Assembly (NCBI GenBank): GCA_964405455.1
Contig: CAYOOA010000009.1
Coordinates: 1-64,000, forward strand
Length of the DNA stretch: 64,000 nt
Source: CALESS01 sp964405455
GTDB taxonomy: Bacteria; Chloroflexota; Anaerolineae; Anaerolineales; Anaerolineaceae
Direction: 5' to 3'
The notes under the pieces were generated by a model. It was not told where the DNA came from, searched no databases, and worked only from the letters and a program-made list of their open reading frames with translations. The position numbers were made by a program, and so were the translations under genes. Below, piece by piece: positions 33,794 to 43,144 of the stretch (position 1 is its first letter; each line of letters begins with the position of its first letter).

Positions 33794-34780
33794 TTATGGA
33801 ATAAGGTGGATAAGCAGCCAGTACACGCCCGATCCAACCAGCGCCGTGGATGGAATGGTAAGCAGCCAGGCCGTCGCGATTTCCCCGGCCACCCCCCAAC
33901 GCACCTTGCTCAGACGCTCAGCCGAGCCCACGCCCATGATGGCCGAGCTGACCACTTGCGATGTACTGACCGGGCCACCCAGGAGAGAGGCTGTGAGAAT
34001 CACCAGGGCGGAAGATAGTTGTGAGGCAAAGCCGTCCACCGGCTTGATCTTGTAAAATTTGCCACCCAGGGTGCGGATCAAACGCCAGCTGCCAATGGAG
34101 GTTCCAATTGCAATGGCGCCGGCACAAGCCAGGATGACCCAGGTGGGCACCTGGAAGGTCTTGATCTGCCCGCTGATCAACAAAGCCAGGGTGATGATGC
34201 CCATGGATTTCTGGGCATCGTTTGCGCCGTGGCTCAAGGCCAGTGCAATTCCGGTGAGGATTTGCCCGCGCCGGAACAACCCATTGACGCGGGGGGATGC
34301 ATTCCAGGTTAGGATGAGGATGAACCGCAGGACCAGAAAACCGATAATAATGCCAATGATCGGGGAAGCAAACAACGAGACTACGACCTTCGTCAGGCCG
34401 CTCAACTTAATCGATTGCCAGCCCGCCGCCATCATGACGGAGCCGATAAAGCCGCCGATCAGGGCGTGCGAAGAACTGCTGGGAAAGCCAAGCGTCCGGG
34501 CCAGCATATTCCAGCAGATGGCTGCCACCAGGGCCGCAATCAGCACCTTGATACTGATCACTTCCGCTGCAACAATTTCATGCCCAATCGTCGTAGCCAC
34601 GGCCACGCCAAAAATAAACGGCCCACAGAATTCGGCGATGGCTGTCATGGTCAGCGCAATCCGCGGTCGAACCGCCCGGGAAGAAATCATGGGAGCAACG
34701 ATATTGCTCGAATCATTCATCCCATTCAACAGGTCAAACCCGAGGGCAAGAACAATGACAATAATGGTTAGAACAGACAT
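33794..34780 (-). CDS. pit: Pit-family phosphate permease
   Basis: A 328-residue membrane protein with about ten helices. The duplicated family motifs are present: GFDLLNGMNDSSNIVAP in the first half and LSHGANDAQKSMGIITLAL in the second. Pit carriers move metal-phosphate with protons and can run outwards. It is separated by only 3 bases from the DUF47 gene, a classic pairing. In this operon it may return phosphate freed by the many phosphatase-like enzymes, which is inference. Confidence 0.93.
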   Translation of the reverse strand: MSVLTIIVIVLALGFDLLNGMNDSSNIVAPMISSRAVRPRIALTMTAIAEFCGPFIFGVAVATTIGHEIVAAEVISIKVLIAALVAAICWNMLARTLGFPSSSSHALIGGFIGSVMMAAGWQSIKLSGLTKVVVSLFASPIIGIIIGFLVLRFILILTWNASPRVNGLFRRGQILTGIALALSHGANDAQKSMGIITLALLISGQIKTFQVPTWVILACAGAIAIGTSIGSWRLIRTLGGKFYKIKPVDGFASQLSSALVILTASLLGGPVSTSQVVSSAIMGVGSAERLSKVRWGVAGEIATAWLLTIPSTALVGSGVYWLLIHLIP

Positions 34781-34783
34781 TGC

Positions 34784-35401
34784 TCAGGCAGTCTTGACCA
34801 CAATATCGGCGATGACATTGGCGGCTTCGTCGCCCCGATCCGCCGCATTGCTCAGGTGGCGGTAGACCTCGCGCTGCTTCAGCATCTTCATGATGTGCTT
34901 CGTGTCTTCCGCCCCCTGGAACAAGTCTGCCAGGGCTTCACGGTATACATCCTCCACCCGGTTTTCCAAAGCCTTTGCGCGCTGGGCATGCTCGCTGGCC
35001 ACACCGGGATGATCGGACAAGCGATCCACGGCTTGCAGCAGTTCATTGGAGGCATCCCGCAGCAGGGAGGCAATCCGCTGCATGAAGGGGGTGGGCTTCA
35101 CTTTAAGGATTTCCATCTCATTCAACGTGCTGTAGGCGTAATCCAGCACGTCGTCAATCGCCCGTGAAAGGGCAAAGATATCCTCGCGGTCAAACGGTGT
35201 GACGAAGGTCTTATTCAACTCATAAATCAGGATCCGGCGCACCTCGTCCGCTTCCTTCTCCTTCTTGATCAACTCCACCGCGGCTCCCTGCTGGCCGTCC
35301 ATGTATGCCTTCAGGGCATCCAAGCCTTCCACGGTAATCGCTGCCTGGTCGTGCATTAGCTTGAGAAAAATGTTCTGGCGTTTCTTGAATAAGCGCAGCA
35401 T
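34784..35401 (-). CDS. DUF47/PhoU-like regulator of Pit
   Basis: A 205-residue all-helical protein of the DUF47 family, related to PhoU. FLKLMHDQAAITVEGLDAL near the start and SRAIDDVLDYAYSTLNEMEI carry the acidic metal-binding helix motif. Such proteins are encoded next to Pit carriers and modulate them. AGGAGAAGCG precedes the ATG. Confidence 0.92.
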   Translation of the reverse strand: MLRLFKKRQNIFLKLMHDQAAITVEGLDALKAYMDGQQGAAVELIKKEKEADEVRRILIYELNKTFVTPFDREDIFALSRAIDDVLDYAYSTLNEMEILKVKPTPFMQRIASLLRDASNELLQAVDRLSDHPGVASEHAQRAKALENRVEDVYREALADLFQGAEDTKHIMKMLKQREVYRHLSNAADRGDEAANVIADIVVKTA

Positions 35402-35419
35402 TTTCGCTTCTCCTGGATA

Positions 35420-37093
35420 CTATAGAGTCATTATACAGCCATGTTCATGCAGGACCGCGAGACCCTGCCGGACCTGCTCGGTCGAATTAAAAGTTTGGAA
35501 TTCACACACCCGGTTGGCTTCCTTCGGCAGGTACCTGGCCACCAGGTCAAAATCCACCGCTCCCAGTCCGGGAGCGTAATGGTCCGTCACGCCAATCACA
35601 TCATGCAGGTGGGTGCCGATGATCCGGCTGGAGAACCGCTCCAACCACTCCAAGAACGGGAAAAAGCCCAGTCGCTCCAAAGTGTAAGCGTGGCCGACAT
35701 CCAGCACAAAGCCGATCTGCTCCGGGCCACCCATGCCGAGCAGGGTTTCCAACTCATCCGGTACAGGAAATTCCATGAAGTGGTAGCGATTTTCAATTCC
35801 CAGGCGTACCTTGCGCGGCGCGGCATACTCCAGCAATTCGCGGATGCTGGTGCAAACCGCCCGGAAATGGGCCGGGGCCAGCCGCTTGCGCTCCTGGCGA
35901 AGTTCCTCAACCAGAACCGTGAATTCCGGGGTTTGGTCCTGGCCGTGCTCCACCATATGGCGCAGGCGTTTCTCCAGGTCGCGGGTGGAATTGACCGACC
36001 CGGCATGAACGACGATGTAATCCGCTCCCAGACTGTGGGCCAGGTCAATACTCTTCTTGACGGCCTCAACCCCCCGGATGCGCTTTTCCTCGTCCAATGC
36101 GGAGATCAGCCAGTCCTTTTCCTTCAGCACGTCCAATGGGATATCCGCCGGGCAGGGCTCGTGGATGCTGCTAACCGGCATGCTGGCCAGGTCGGCCTGT
36201 GCCAGGATGGCCGAATTCATCTGGTGATTAAGTTCAATCTTTCTAAAGCCCAGGCGGGCGGCCGCCAGAAAGAAATCCTGCAGGGTGGGCACCTTCTTCC
36301 GCACCCACATGGTCGAAAACGCCACATCATACACCGCTTTGTGATTCGCGGGCAGATCAATCCCACCATTCCGGGCCGGGAAGAGCGGCAGCACTTCTGC
36401 CAGAGTCTGAATGGTATGATCCGGCGCCAGTTGGGGGGATTTCTCTGCGGTGTGTGCGGTGTCATTTTGAATTAATACGATCCGGGCATAACCCGCTCCC
36501 CGCCCGGCAGCCACATCCCGGTCCAGGCGGTCGCCAATGTAGGCGCAGCGCTCCGCTGCCACGCCCATCCGCGCCGCTGCATCCAGCAGAATGGCCGGGT
36601 CAGGCTTGCGCTTGCCCACGACGGCGGAAAGGACGACCACTTCAAACAAGCCCGAAATCTCGAGTTCCTTGACCAGGGCCGGCACTTCCACGCTGCTGGT
36701 GGTATTGCTGACAATGCCCAGGCGGTAGCCGCGGCGGAAAAGCTCCACCACCACTTCTCGTGTTTGCGGATCCACTGTGCGGGTGCCGGTGGATTCCCGG
36801 TAGAGCTGATTGAGAATGATTGCATTCTGGCGCACCATTTCAAGCGGAAACTCCGGCAGCATCCACCTAGACCAGAGGTCCGTCTCATTCAACTCCACCA
36901 GGGTATCCTGCGCCCAGGCACGATAGGCATTAAAACGGCGGGTCAGTTTCCGGGAAAATGCAGAAGCATCTCCCTTCAGGTCCAGCACTTCCATTATCCG
37001 GGATATAAAAGCGGTGCGCTCCTGCTGATTTTTGGGGATTGAATTTCGCAGGGTGCCGCCAACGTCAAACAATATCGCTTCAATTTCTGCCAT
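35420..37093 (-). CDS. HAD hydrolase fused to xylose-isomerase-like TIM barrel
   Basis: A 557-residue two-enzyme fusion. Residues 1-240 are a HAD-IA hydrolase: FDVGGTLR (motif I), GIVSNTTS (II), GKRKPDPA (III) and CAYIGDRLDRDV (IV). Residues 265-557 are an AP-endonuclease-2/sugar-phosphate-isomerase barrel with metal-ligand segments GIENRYHFMEF, VLDVGHAYT, GTHLHD and CEFQTFN. The HAD part is a paralogue of the two HAD genes at 48120 and 48860 and shares their W-x2-W-x2-PEFP segment. The fusion suggests dephosphorylation followed by isomerisation of the product. ATG at 37093 follows AGGTG; the TTG before it is less likely. Confidence 0.88.
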   Translation of the reverse strand: MAEIEAILFDVGGTLRNSIPKNQQERTAFISRIMEVLDLKGDASAFSRKLTRRFNAYRAWAQDTLVELNETDLWSRWMLPEFPLEMVRQNAIILNQLYRESTGTRTVDPQTREVVVELFRRGYRLGIVSNTTSSVEVPALVKELEISGLFEVVVLSAVVGKRKPDPAILLDAAARMGVAAERCAYIGDRLDRDVAAGRGAGYARIVLIQNDTAHTAEKSPQLAPDHTIQTLAEVLPLFPARNGGIDLPANHKAVYDVAFSTMWVRKKVPTLQDFFLAAARLGFRKIELNHQMNSAILAQADLASMPVSSIHEPCPADIPLDVLKEKDWLISALDEEKRIRGVEAVKKSIDLAHSLGADYIVVHAGSVNSTRDLEKRLRHMVEHGQDQTPEFTVLVEELRQERKRLAPAHFRAVCTSIRELLEYAAPRKVRLGIENRYHFMEFPVPDELETLLGMGGPEQIGFVLDVGHAYTLERLGFFPFLEWLERFSSRIIGTHLHDVIGVTDHYAPGLGAVDFDLVARYLPKEANRVCEFQTFNSTEQVRQGLAVLHEHGCIMTL

Positions 37094-37111
37094 CAAATTT
37101 CACCTGTATGA

Positions 37112-38545
37112 TTATTTTGAGGTCTGAAAGACCGATAAGGTTGTCAGGTCTTTCAGGTCCGTAAAATTCCTGATAAAGATATCCGCCCGGGCATCCGGGT
37201 CAGGGTTGAATGCAAGGGTATACATGCCGGCGGCGCGGGCACCGTCCAGCTCTGAGGCCTTATGTCCAATAAACACCGCCTGGCTGGCGGGTAAATTCAA
37301 TTGCTTGAGCACTGCCCGATAAAGTGTCATGTCCGGCTTACGTGTGCCAAATTCGCTGGATGAAATGATCGAATCCCAGACGTGCCCGAAACCCTCCCGT
37401 TCAAACCAGCGCAGCTTGCTGGATACCGAGTTGGCGGTATCCGTGATAATACCCAGCAGGTATCCCTGCCGTTTCAAATCCAGGAGGGTTTCCGTCACGC
37501 CCTCAAAGAAGGTGACATTATCTTCATCCGCCCGCAGCGCGCACAGACCTTCTTCCAAGTCTTCTACGCAGGTAATGCCGTACAGGCGCAGGGTGTGTAC
37601 CTGGTACTCGGTCTGGCTGATCAGGCCGCGGTAGACCTGGTGCGCCAAGGTTTCCTGCTCCTCGTGATGGTTTTCCAGCAGGTCCATCCCCCGTGAGCGC
37701 AAGAATTCCCCGAAGTAGCGCCCCCGCTCCGGCCGATAATACAAAATATCCCCGGCATCAAAGACGCAGGCGCGGATTTCTCCGGCGGGCAGCAAGGCAG
37801 CGCGGTTATTTTCGTGCTGGATAATCTCCACCACCTCGCGCATATCGTCAATCACTCGATCGGGGTTCGCCCCCGAATCATCCTCACCATGATCGAAATC
37901 ATGCCGGATCTGGACAGCCAGGCGGTAACCTGCCCGGCGCGCGCCCAGCACATCCCGGGCGATCCGATCACCCACATACAAGCACTGGCTGGTTGGCGTA
38001 TCCGCCAGCCGGGCGGCATAATGGAAAATGGCTGGGTCCGGCTTGCGCCGGCCGTATTCGCTGGAACACACCACGGGATCAAAATAACCCCGGATGCCGT
38101 ATTCACGCAGGTTATAGTCCACCTGGCCCAGGCTGTTGATATTACTGATCAGCCCGATGCGCAGGCCCATCGTTCGCAGGGTCTCCAGCACAGCCGGCAT
38201 TTCCGGGCGCATCTCCCGCCGATAAAAGCGGGTATCCAGGTAGAACATCAATGCTTCTGATTTTTGTTTCAACCGTCCCGCGTCAAATGGAATATCCCGC
38301 AGGATGAACTCGCTCCAGACGCGGTATGTGGGATATTCATCCATCGTCTCAATGGCCAGGTCGTGATACTGCTTCAACCTGGATTCGACCAGGTCGAGCA
38401 GCTCCTCATCCGATATTGAGAAATGGATGCCTGTTTCTTCCAACAAAGATCGCAGTCCGGGTGTTGCCTTCAGGCGCAGATCCCTGGTGAACCCAAAGGT
38501 TTCGATTGTACCGCCCATATCGAAAAACACCGTTCGTATCGTCAT
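37112..38545 (-). CDS. Tandem HAD-HAD hydrolase fusion
   Basis: A 477-residue protein with two complete HAD-IA domains. Domain 1 (1-245) has FFDMGGTIE, GLISNINS, GRRKPDPA and LYVGDRIARDV. Domain 2 (about 255-477) has VFDAGDILYY, GIITDTAN, GTRKPDMT and VFIGHKASELDG. In domain 2 the usual GDxxxxD of motif IV has become GHKASELD, and motif I reads DAGDI, so its activity may differ. Both domains belong to the same paralogous group as the other HAD proteins in this operon. The 154-base gap upstream contains a strong hairpin. Confidence 0.87.
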   Translation of the reverse strand: MTIRTVFFDMGGTIETFGFTRDLRLKATPGLRSLLEETGIHFSISDEELLDLVESRLKQYHDLAIETMDEYPTYRVWSEFILRDIPFDAGRLKQKSEALMFYLDTRFYRREMRPEMPAVLETLRTMGLRIGLISNINSLGQVDYNLREYGIRGYFDPVVCSSEYGRRKPDPAIFHYAARLADTPTSQCLYVGDRIARDVLGARRAGYRLAVQIRHDFDHGEDDSGANPDRVIDDMREVVEIIQHENNRAALLPAGEIRACVFDAGDILYYRPERGRYFGEFLRSRGMDLLENHHEEQETLAHQVYRGLISQTEYQVHTLRLYGITCVEDLEEGLCALRADEDNVTFFEGVTETLLDLKRQGYLLGIITDTANSVSSKLRWFEREGFGHVWDSIISSSEFGTRKPDMTLYRAVLKQLNLPASQAVFIGHKASELDGARAAGMYTLAFNPDPDARADIFIRNFTDLKDLTTLSVFQTSK

Positions 38546-38639
38546 ACCACCGCCGCGTTAAGAAAATAACCTGCCTACCACCTGCCTGTCTCACCAGGCG
38601 GCATCAACTTTACCATCCAGTTCCTAGTTTAGGTCCGGT

Positions 38640-38676
38640 CTCCCGGGCACGGTTGGCAGAGCTTCGTGCCCGGGAG
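38640..38676. terminator. Strong hairpin after the binding-protein gene
   Basis: CTCCCGGGCACG and CGTGCCCGGGAG form a perfect 12-bp stem with a 13-base loop. No T-tract on the minus strand, so it may protect the upstream lipoprotein message and allow partial read-through into the HAD genes. Confidence 0.7.
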
Positions 38677-38699
38677 TGGATGAGTTGATATGGGATGAT

Positions 38700-39959
38700 T
38701 TATTTGCCCAGGTTGAGCAGGTAGAAGTCCCGCGCCTGGATCATGTTGTCATAGGCGTACTGTTCATCGATGAACCAGGTCATGGAGAAGATTTCATCCA
38801 GCGTCTTCTGGCCTTCGGGAACCACATAAGTCGAATCCGGGAAGTAAGTCCCGAACTTGGCCCAGGGCTTGCGGCCGTCGGGGCTGGTGATGTACTTGAT
38901 CCACAACTTGGCCGCATTGGGGTGCGGAGCTTGGTTCAGGATGCCCACGTAACTCTGGGCCTGGATTCCTACTGTCGGGGTGAGGCCCCAGCAGGGCTCA
39001 AAGGCCAGGTTGCCGTCCAGCACATCCGGCATATTCGAATAGGAGGTGATCGCCATGTAGCTGTCGGTCATGCCGGGGGTCGCAAAAGCGGAGTCTACTT
39101 CATCGCCGCCGGGTTCGGGGATGGGGCCGTTCTGGGCAAAGCGCTTCAGCCACAGCCAACCGGCATCCGGGGTATCGGCATCCAGGACGGGATCCTTGCC
39201 GTACAGGGCGACATAAGCCGCCTTCATTTCGTCGGCATGACGGGCAATGGTGATGAGCTTGCTGAGCGTGGAAGCGTCATTCAAAGGATCTTCGATGAAG
39301 AACTTTCCCTTCCATTCCGGCTGGGTCAGTTCCCAAATGTTGGTGATGGGGCATTTATCGTTCAGCTCAGAATTGTAGGCAAAGATGCTGGTGCCGAAAC
39401 GGCTCATCAGGAGGGGCTGGGTGTATTTTTCAGGGGTAACGGCCGCGGTGCTATCGGGCAGGAAGCGCCAGACATACTTGTGGGGCATCACATTACCAAC
39501 CAGTTCGGCGCCGCCGCTGCTGAACCACACATCACCCGTGAAGGCGCCGGCTTTCTGTTCCTCAACCGTCTTGGTCAGCACATCATCGCCGCCCAGGTCA
39601 AAGGCCTGGACCTTGATTTCGGGGTAGAGTTCCATAAAGCTCTCGGCTGCCTTTTCGACCTTGGAGGTATTGGCGTAGACGAGCAGTTCGCCTTCCTTCT
39701 TGGCGGCTTCTTCAATCGCAGCCCAGTCCTGTACACCTGTATCATACGGTCCCAACTGGTTGGCTTTTAACCACTCTTCCTGTGCGGTCAGGGTGGGGGC
39801 GACCGTGGGTTCGGCCGGGGCAGCCGTGGGTTCGGCAGGTGCAGTTGTGGATTCAGCCGGGGCGGAGGTGGGTTGCACCGGGGCCGCGGTGGGTTGTGAG
39901 CAGCCTGCCAGCAGGCTGAGCAGAACAACCAGGACAAAAATCTTTGCAATTGCTTTCAT
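38700..39959 (-). CDS. ABC importer solute-binding lipoprotein, AfuA/FbpA-like
   Basis: A 419-residue extracytoplasmic binding protein. LLSLLAGC ends the signal with Cys20 as lipid anchor, then a repetitive Pro/Ala/Thr/Glu linker of about 35 residues. The mature fold starts at AAIEEAAKKEGELLVYANTS, the typical family-1/6 type iron or phosphosugar binding-protein opening. FbpA-like proteins were long called iron binders, but AfuA is known to bind hexose phosphates. No clustered tyrosine ligands for Fe(III) can be asserted here. With its HAD-rich operon, a phosphorylated organic ligand is more likely. Confidence 0.83.
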   Translation of the reverse strand: MKAIAKIFVLVVLLSLLAGCSQPTAAPVQPTSAPAESTTAPAEPTAAPAEPTVAPTLTAQEEWLKANQLGPYDTGVQDWAAIEEAAKKEGELLVYANTSKVEKAAESFMELYPEIKVQAFDLGGDDVLTKTVEEQKAGAFTGDVWFSSGGAELVGNVMPHKYVWRFLPDSTAAVTPEKYTQPLLMSRFGTSIFAYNSELNDKCPITNIWELTQPEWKGKFFIEDPLNDASTLSKLITIARHADEMKAAYVALYGKDPVLDADTPDAGWLWLKRFAQNGPIPEPGGDEVDSAFATPGMTDSYMAITSYSNMPDVLDGNLAFEPCWGLTPTVGIQAQSYVGILNQAPHPNAAKLWIKYITSPDGRKPWAKFGTYFPDSTYVVPEGQKTLDEIFSMTWFIDEQYAYDNMIQARDFYLLNLGK

Positions 39960-40073
39960 CTTTTTCTCCTTATCAAATAACTTTGATGGAAAATGGTCAG
40001 AATGGATTTCAGGGCAGCCTTTCTCTTCAGTGGATAATCCTTCCTCCTTTCATCGATCTGCACTTAAAGGTTG

Positions 40074-41159
40074 TTAACACTTGCTGATCAAGTCGCCGGT
40101 ATTCTTGTCGTAAAGATTGATGGTGTCCGGATCGAACTTCAGCCAGATTTTCTCGTCCATCTTCAATTTACTGATCCCCATCACGCGGATGGTCAATTCC
40201 ACGTTGCCGCGCCGCGCCACCACCGTTGAGTCGGCGCCGGAGGGCAGAACTGAATAGGCCACAAACTCCACTGCATCCCTTTCCGGGGCCGTCACAATGG
40301 TGACATCTTCCGGGCGAATCCCAACCACCACTTTCTGGTGCACCCGGTCGCAGTTGACCCGAAAATTGAAATCGCCCAGGTCCACCAGGTTGGGGGCATC
40401 TATTTCACCGTCCAGCAAGTTAACCTTTGGATTGCCGATGAAATCGGCCACGAACAGGTTGGCCGGGAAGTGATACACCTTATCCGGAGTATCCATTTGC
40501 TGCAGCACGCCTTCCTTCATCACGGCAATATTGGTGGACATGGTCAGGGCTTCCACCTGGTCGTGGGTGACATACACCGTGGTGGCGCCGGATATATGGT
40601 GCAGGCGCTTCAACTCAGTCCGCATGTCCATGCGCAGCCGGGCATCCAGGTTGGAGAGCGGTTCATCCATCAGGAAGACCTTGGGCCGGTAGGCCAACAT
40701 GCGGGCCAGGGCAATCCGCTGCTGCTGGCCGCCGCTCATCTCGCGCGGATAGCGGTCTTCATAACCGTCCATCTGCACCTCGTGCAGGGATTCCTTAACC
40801 CGCTTATCCATCTCCGCCTTGGAAAGCTTTTGGATCTCGAGGGCAAAGGTCATATTCTTATACACTGTCATGTGCGGCCAGAGGGCGTAGTTTTGGAAGA
40901 CCAATCCCAGGTCGCGCGCGCCAGGCGCAAGGGAAATACCCTTTGGGCGCGAGAAAATCAACTTCTCGCCAATATAAATTTCACCTTCATCCGGATCTTC
41001 CAACCCGGCGATGCAACGCAACAGGGTGGTTTTTCCGCAGCCGGAAGGGCCGAGCAGGGTCAGGAAGGTGCCCGGTTCCACGGTCAGGTTGACATTATTG
41101 ACCGCAACCACCTTCCCAAAGCGTTTTGTAATGTTCTTCAGGGTAATTGCAACTGTCAT
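40074..41159 (-). CDS. ABC importer ATPase, FbpC/MalK-like
   Basis: A 361-residue ATPase with C-terminal TOBE region. GPSGCGKTT (Walker A), FQNYALWPHM (Q-loop), MSGGQQQRIALARML (signature), VFLMDEPLSNLD (Walker B) and YVTHDQ (switch) are intact. The last 110 residues include VVVGIRPEDVTI, the regulatory-domain motif. It lies 12 bases after the permease gene and 114 bases before the lipoprotein gene. It energises the fused permease next to it. Confidence 0.92.
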   Translation of the reverse strand: MTVAITLKNITKRFGKVVAVNNVNLTVEPGTFLTLLGPSGCGKTTLLRCIAGLEDPDEGEIYIGEKLIFSRPKGISLAPGARDLGLVFQNYALWPHMTVYKNMTFALEIQKLSKAEMDKRVKESLHEVQMDGYEDRYPREMSGGQQQRIALARMLAYRPKVFLMDEPLSNLDARLRMDMRTELKRLHHISGATTVYVTHDQVEALTMSTNIAVMKEGVLQQMDTPDKVYHFPANLFVADFIGNPKVNLLDGEIDAPNLVDLGDFNFRVNCDRVHQKVVVGIRPEDVTIVTAPERDAVEFVAYSVLPSGADSTVVARRGNVELTIRVMGISKLKMDEKIWLKFDPDTINLYDKNTGDLISKC

Positions 41160-41171
41160 GATTTCCTCTCC

Positions 41172-43007
41172 TTACATTCCCAGGCCTTTTTTCAGGCTGC
41201 CGCCGCGGAAGCGGCTGATGATGAAATTACCAATTAAAACCAGGACAATCAGCAGGATGATGACTGCATTGGCCTGCTGTTCATTCCCATTTTCAATATA
41301 GCGCATGGTCATGCTGGCCAGCACCTGGGTGGACGGCGTCACCAGCAGGATGATCAGGGACAATTCGCGCATGGTTGTAATAAAAGTCAGCAAAAAGCCG
41401 GAAACAAAACCGGTACTGGTCAGCGGGAAAATGATCCGCTTGAAGCGCTGCCAGGGGTTTGCCCCGGCAATGGCGGCTGCCTCTTCCAGCTCCCTGCCCA
41501 CCTGCAGCATGGCTGACACACCGCTGCGGGCGGAATATGGAATATGCTTGGCCACCGAAACCACCACCAGCAGGGCAAAGGTGCCGTAGAGCGGCGGGAT
41601 GGGGCCAACCGGCTTGGTGAACATGGAGATATACACGGCACCAAAAGCAATCCCGGGGATGACATATGGAATAAAGGCGATCTGCTCCACGATCTTGGAT
41701 AATCGTGTACCGCGCCCCTTGACGATGGCGTACCCCAGGATCACCCCCAGCAGGGCGGTAAAGAGCGCCGTGAACAGCGAAAGCCGGATGGAATTCCATG
41801 CACCCAGGTAGATCTTTGGATTCAATAATACGCCCGGCTCACCGCTGTTAATTTTCAGGTCACTTTGCCCGATCCAGTGGGCCAGGGTGAAATTGCTCAG
41901 GCTGTAATTCCCGGTGCGCAGCATAAAGGTGCTGTAAGTGAGCAGGGTCAGTGGAAGGACGGCGATGATGAACTGGAAAACCACCACGATGGCGGTGATC
42001 AAGCCTTTAAAGTTGCGCAGCTTGACTTTTTGGGACATAAAGCCGCGCCCGCCGATCGTTTCGTAACTCTTACGCGTCCCCACCAGTTTCTGGTTCAGCA
42101 TCACCGTGGTCATCGCAAACAGGATTAGCACAATCGCCAGCACGAACCCATTCCCGTAATCTCCAATCCCGGTATTGGAACGTAGCATGGTGGAAAGCGT
42201 GTAATACCGAATGGGTACACCCAGCACGTTCGGGCCTCCGAATGTACCCATCGTCTTGGAAAAGGTCATAATGAAACCAGAAGCCAGCGCCGGCACCACC
42301 AGTGGGAAGGTGATCTTGCGCATGATGCGCCAGCGGCCTGCCCCGGCCAGTTCGCCAGCTTCTTCCAGCGATGAATCAATCGATAGCAGGGCTGCGGAAA
42401 CAAACAGGAAGAAGAAGGTGTAGTAGTGCAAGGCGCTGCTGACGATGATCGGGAAAGGCCCGTAGGCCAGCCAGTCGGGCGGCGGAGTTCCCAGCACATA
42501 TTCCAGCAAACCTGGCGTGCCCCCGGAAGTTCGATTTTTAAACATCACCGTCCAGGCCATGGCGATCGTCCACGATGGCATGATATAGGGGATGGTGGCC
42601 AGCGTGTGAATGGTGTTCCGCCCCGGCAGATCCGTCCGCACGACCAGCCAGGCCATCACACCCCCGATTGCCATCGCCAGAGCGGTTGCTCCCAGCGAGA
42701 CGGTCAGCGAGTGCAGCAGCGGCTCATAAGTCATGATCCGGCTGATCTTGCTGGCCAGCATGCGCAGCCAGTGATAGAGAGTAAAATCGCCGATGTTGAC
42801 ATCCTTCAACACCCGCAAATCACTTTCCTGGACGGTAAAAGTGGTGATGATCATGCGGTACAGCGGGATAATAACCATGTACACCATCACCGCCAGCATG
42901 ATGATGGACAGGATCACCTGCGGACTGGATAACCAGCGCCATAATCGCCGCAGTGCTGCAATCCTTTTCATGGACGGGGAAGGTTTTATTTCTGTAACTC
43001 CTGCCAT
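41172..43007 (-). CDS. Fused double ABC permease, FbpB/AfuB-like
   Basis: A 611-residue permease made of two BPD domains, about twelve helices. The cytoplasmic EAA loops are visible twice: LEEAGELAGAGRWRIMRKI in the first half and LEEAAAIAGANPWQRFKRI in the second. This fused form is characteristic of FbpB/AfuB/PhnU-type importers for ferric ion, hexose phosphates or phosphonates. AGGAGAGTC precedes the start. The 137-base gap to the RpiR gene upstream may hold its own promoter; an AATATTTC half-site of the putative RpiR motif occurs there. Confidence 0.9.
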   Translation of the reverse strand: MAGVTEIKPSPSMKRIAALRRLWRWLSSPQVILSIIMLAVMVYMVIIPLYRMIITTFTVQESDLRVLKDVNIGDFTLYHWLRMLASKISRIMTYEPLLHSLTVSLGATALAMAIGGVMAWLVVRTDLPGRNTIHTLATIPYIMPSWTIAMAWTVMFKNRTSGGTPGLLEYVLGTPPPDWLAYGPFPIIVSSALHYYTFFFLFVSAALLSIDSSLEEAGELAGAGRWRIMRKITFPLVVPALASGFIMTFSKTMGTFGGPNVLGVPIRYYTLSTMLRSNTGIGDYGNGFVLAIVLILFAMTTVMLNQKLVGTRKSYETIGGRGFMSQKVKLRNFKGLITAIVVVFQFIIAVLPLTLLTYSTFMLRTGNYSLSNFTLAHWIGQSDLKINSGEPGVLLNPKIYLGAWNSIRLSLFTALFTALLGVILGYAIVKGRGTRLSKIVEQIAFIPYVIPGIAFGAVYISMFTKPVGPIPPLYGTFALLVVVSVAKHIPYSARSGVSAMLQVGRELEEAAAIAGANPWQRFKRIIFPLTSTGFVSGFLLTFITTMRELSLIILLVTPSTQVLASMTMRYIENGNEQQANAVIILLIVLVLIGNFIISRFRGGSLKKGLGM

Positions 43008-43144
43008 TATGACTCTCCTGTTTCTGTGCGATTTATTAGGTCTCAGAAAGCCCTAGCATGCGGGATCTACCCACTGTTTTTATAAAATTCGCCCATCCAC
43101 CAATAAAAATCAGGCAGAAATATTGAAGCAGGATCAGCGTAACA

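Noticed and set aside
38700..43007. Plain ferric-iron importer
   Set aside because: FbpABC similarity alone does not fix the ligand; AfuABC-type relatives move hexose phosphates, and the operon is full of phosphatase-like genes and has no siderophore or iron-regulator genes.
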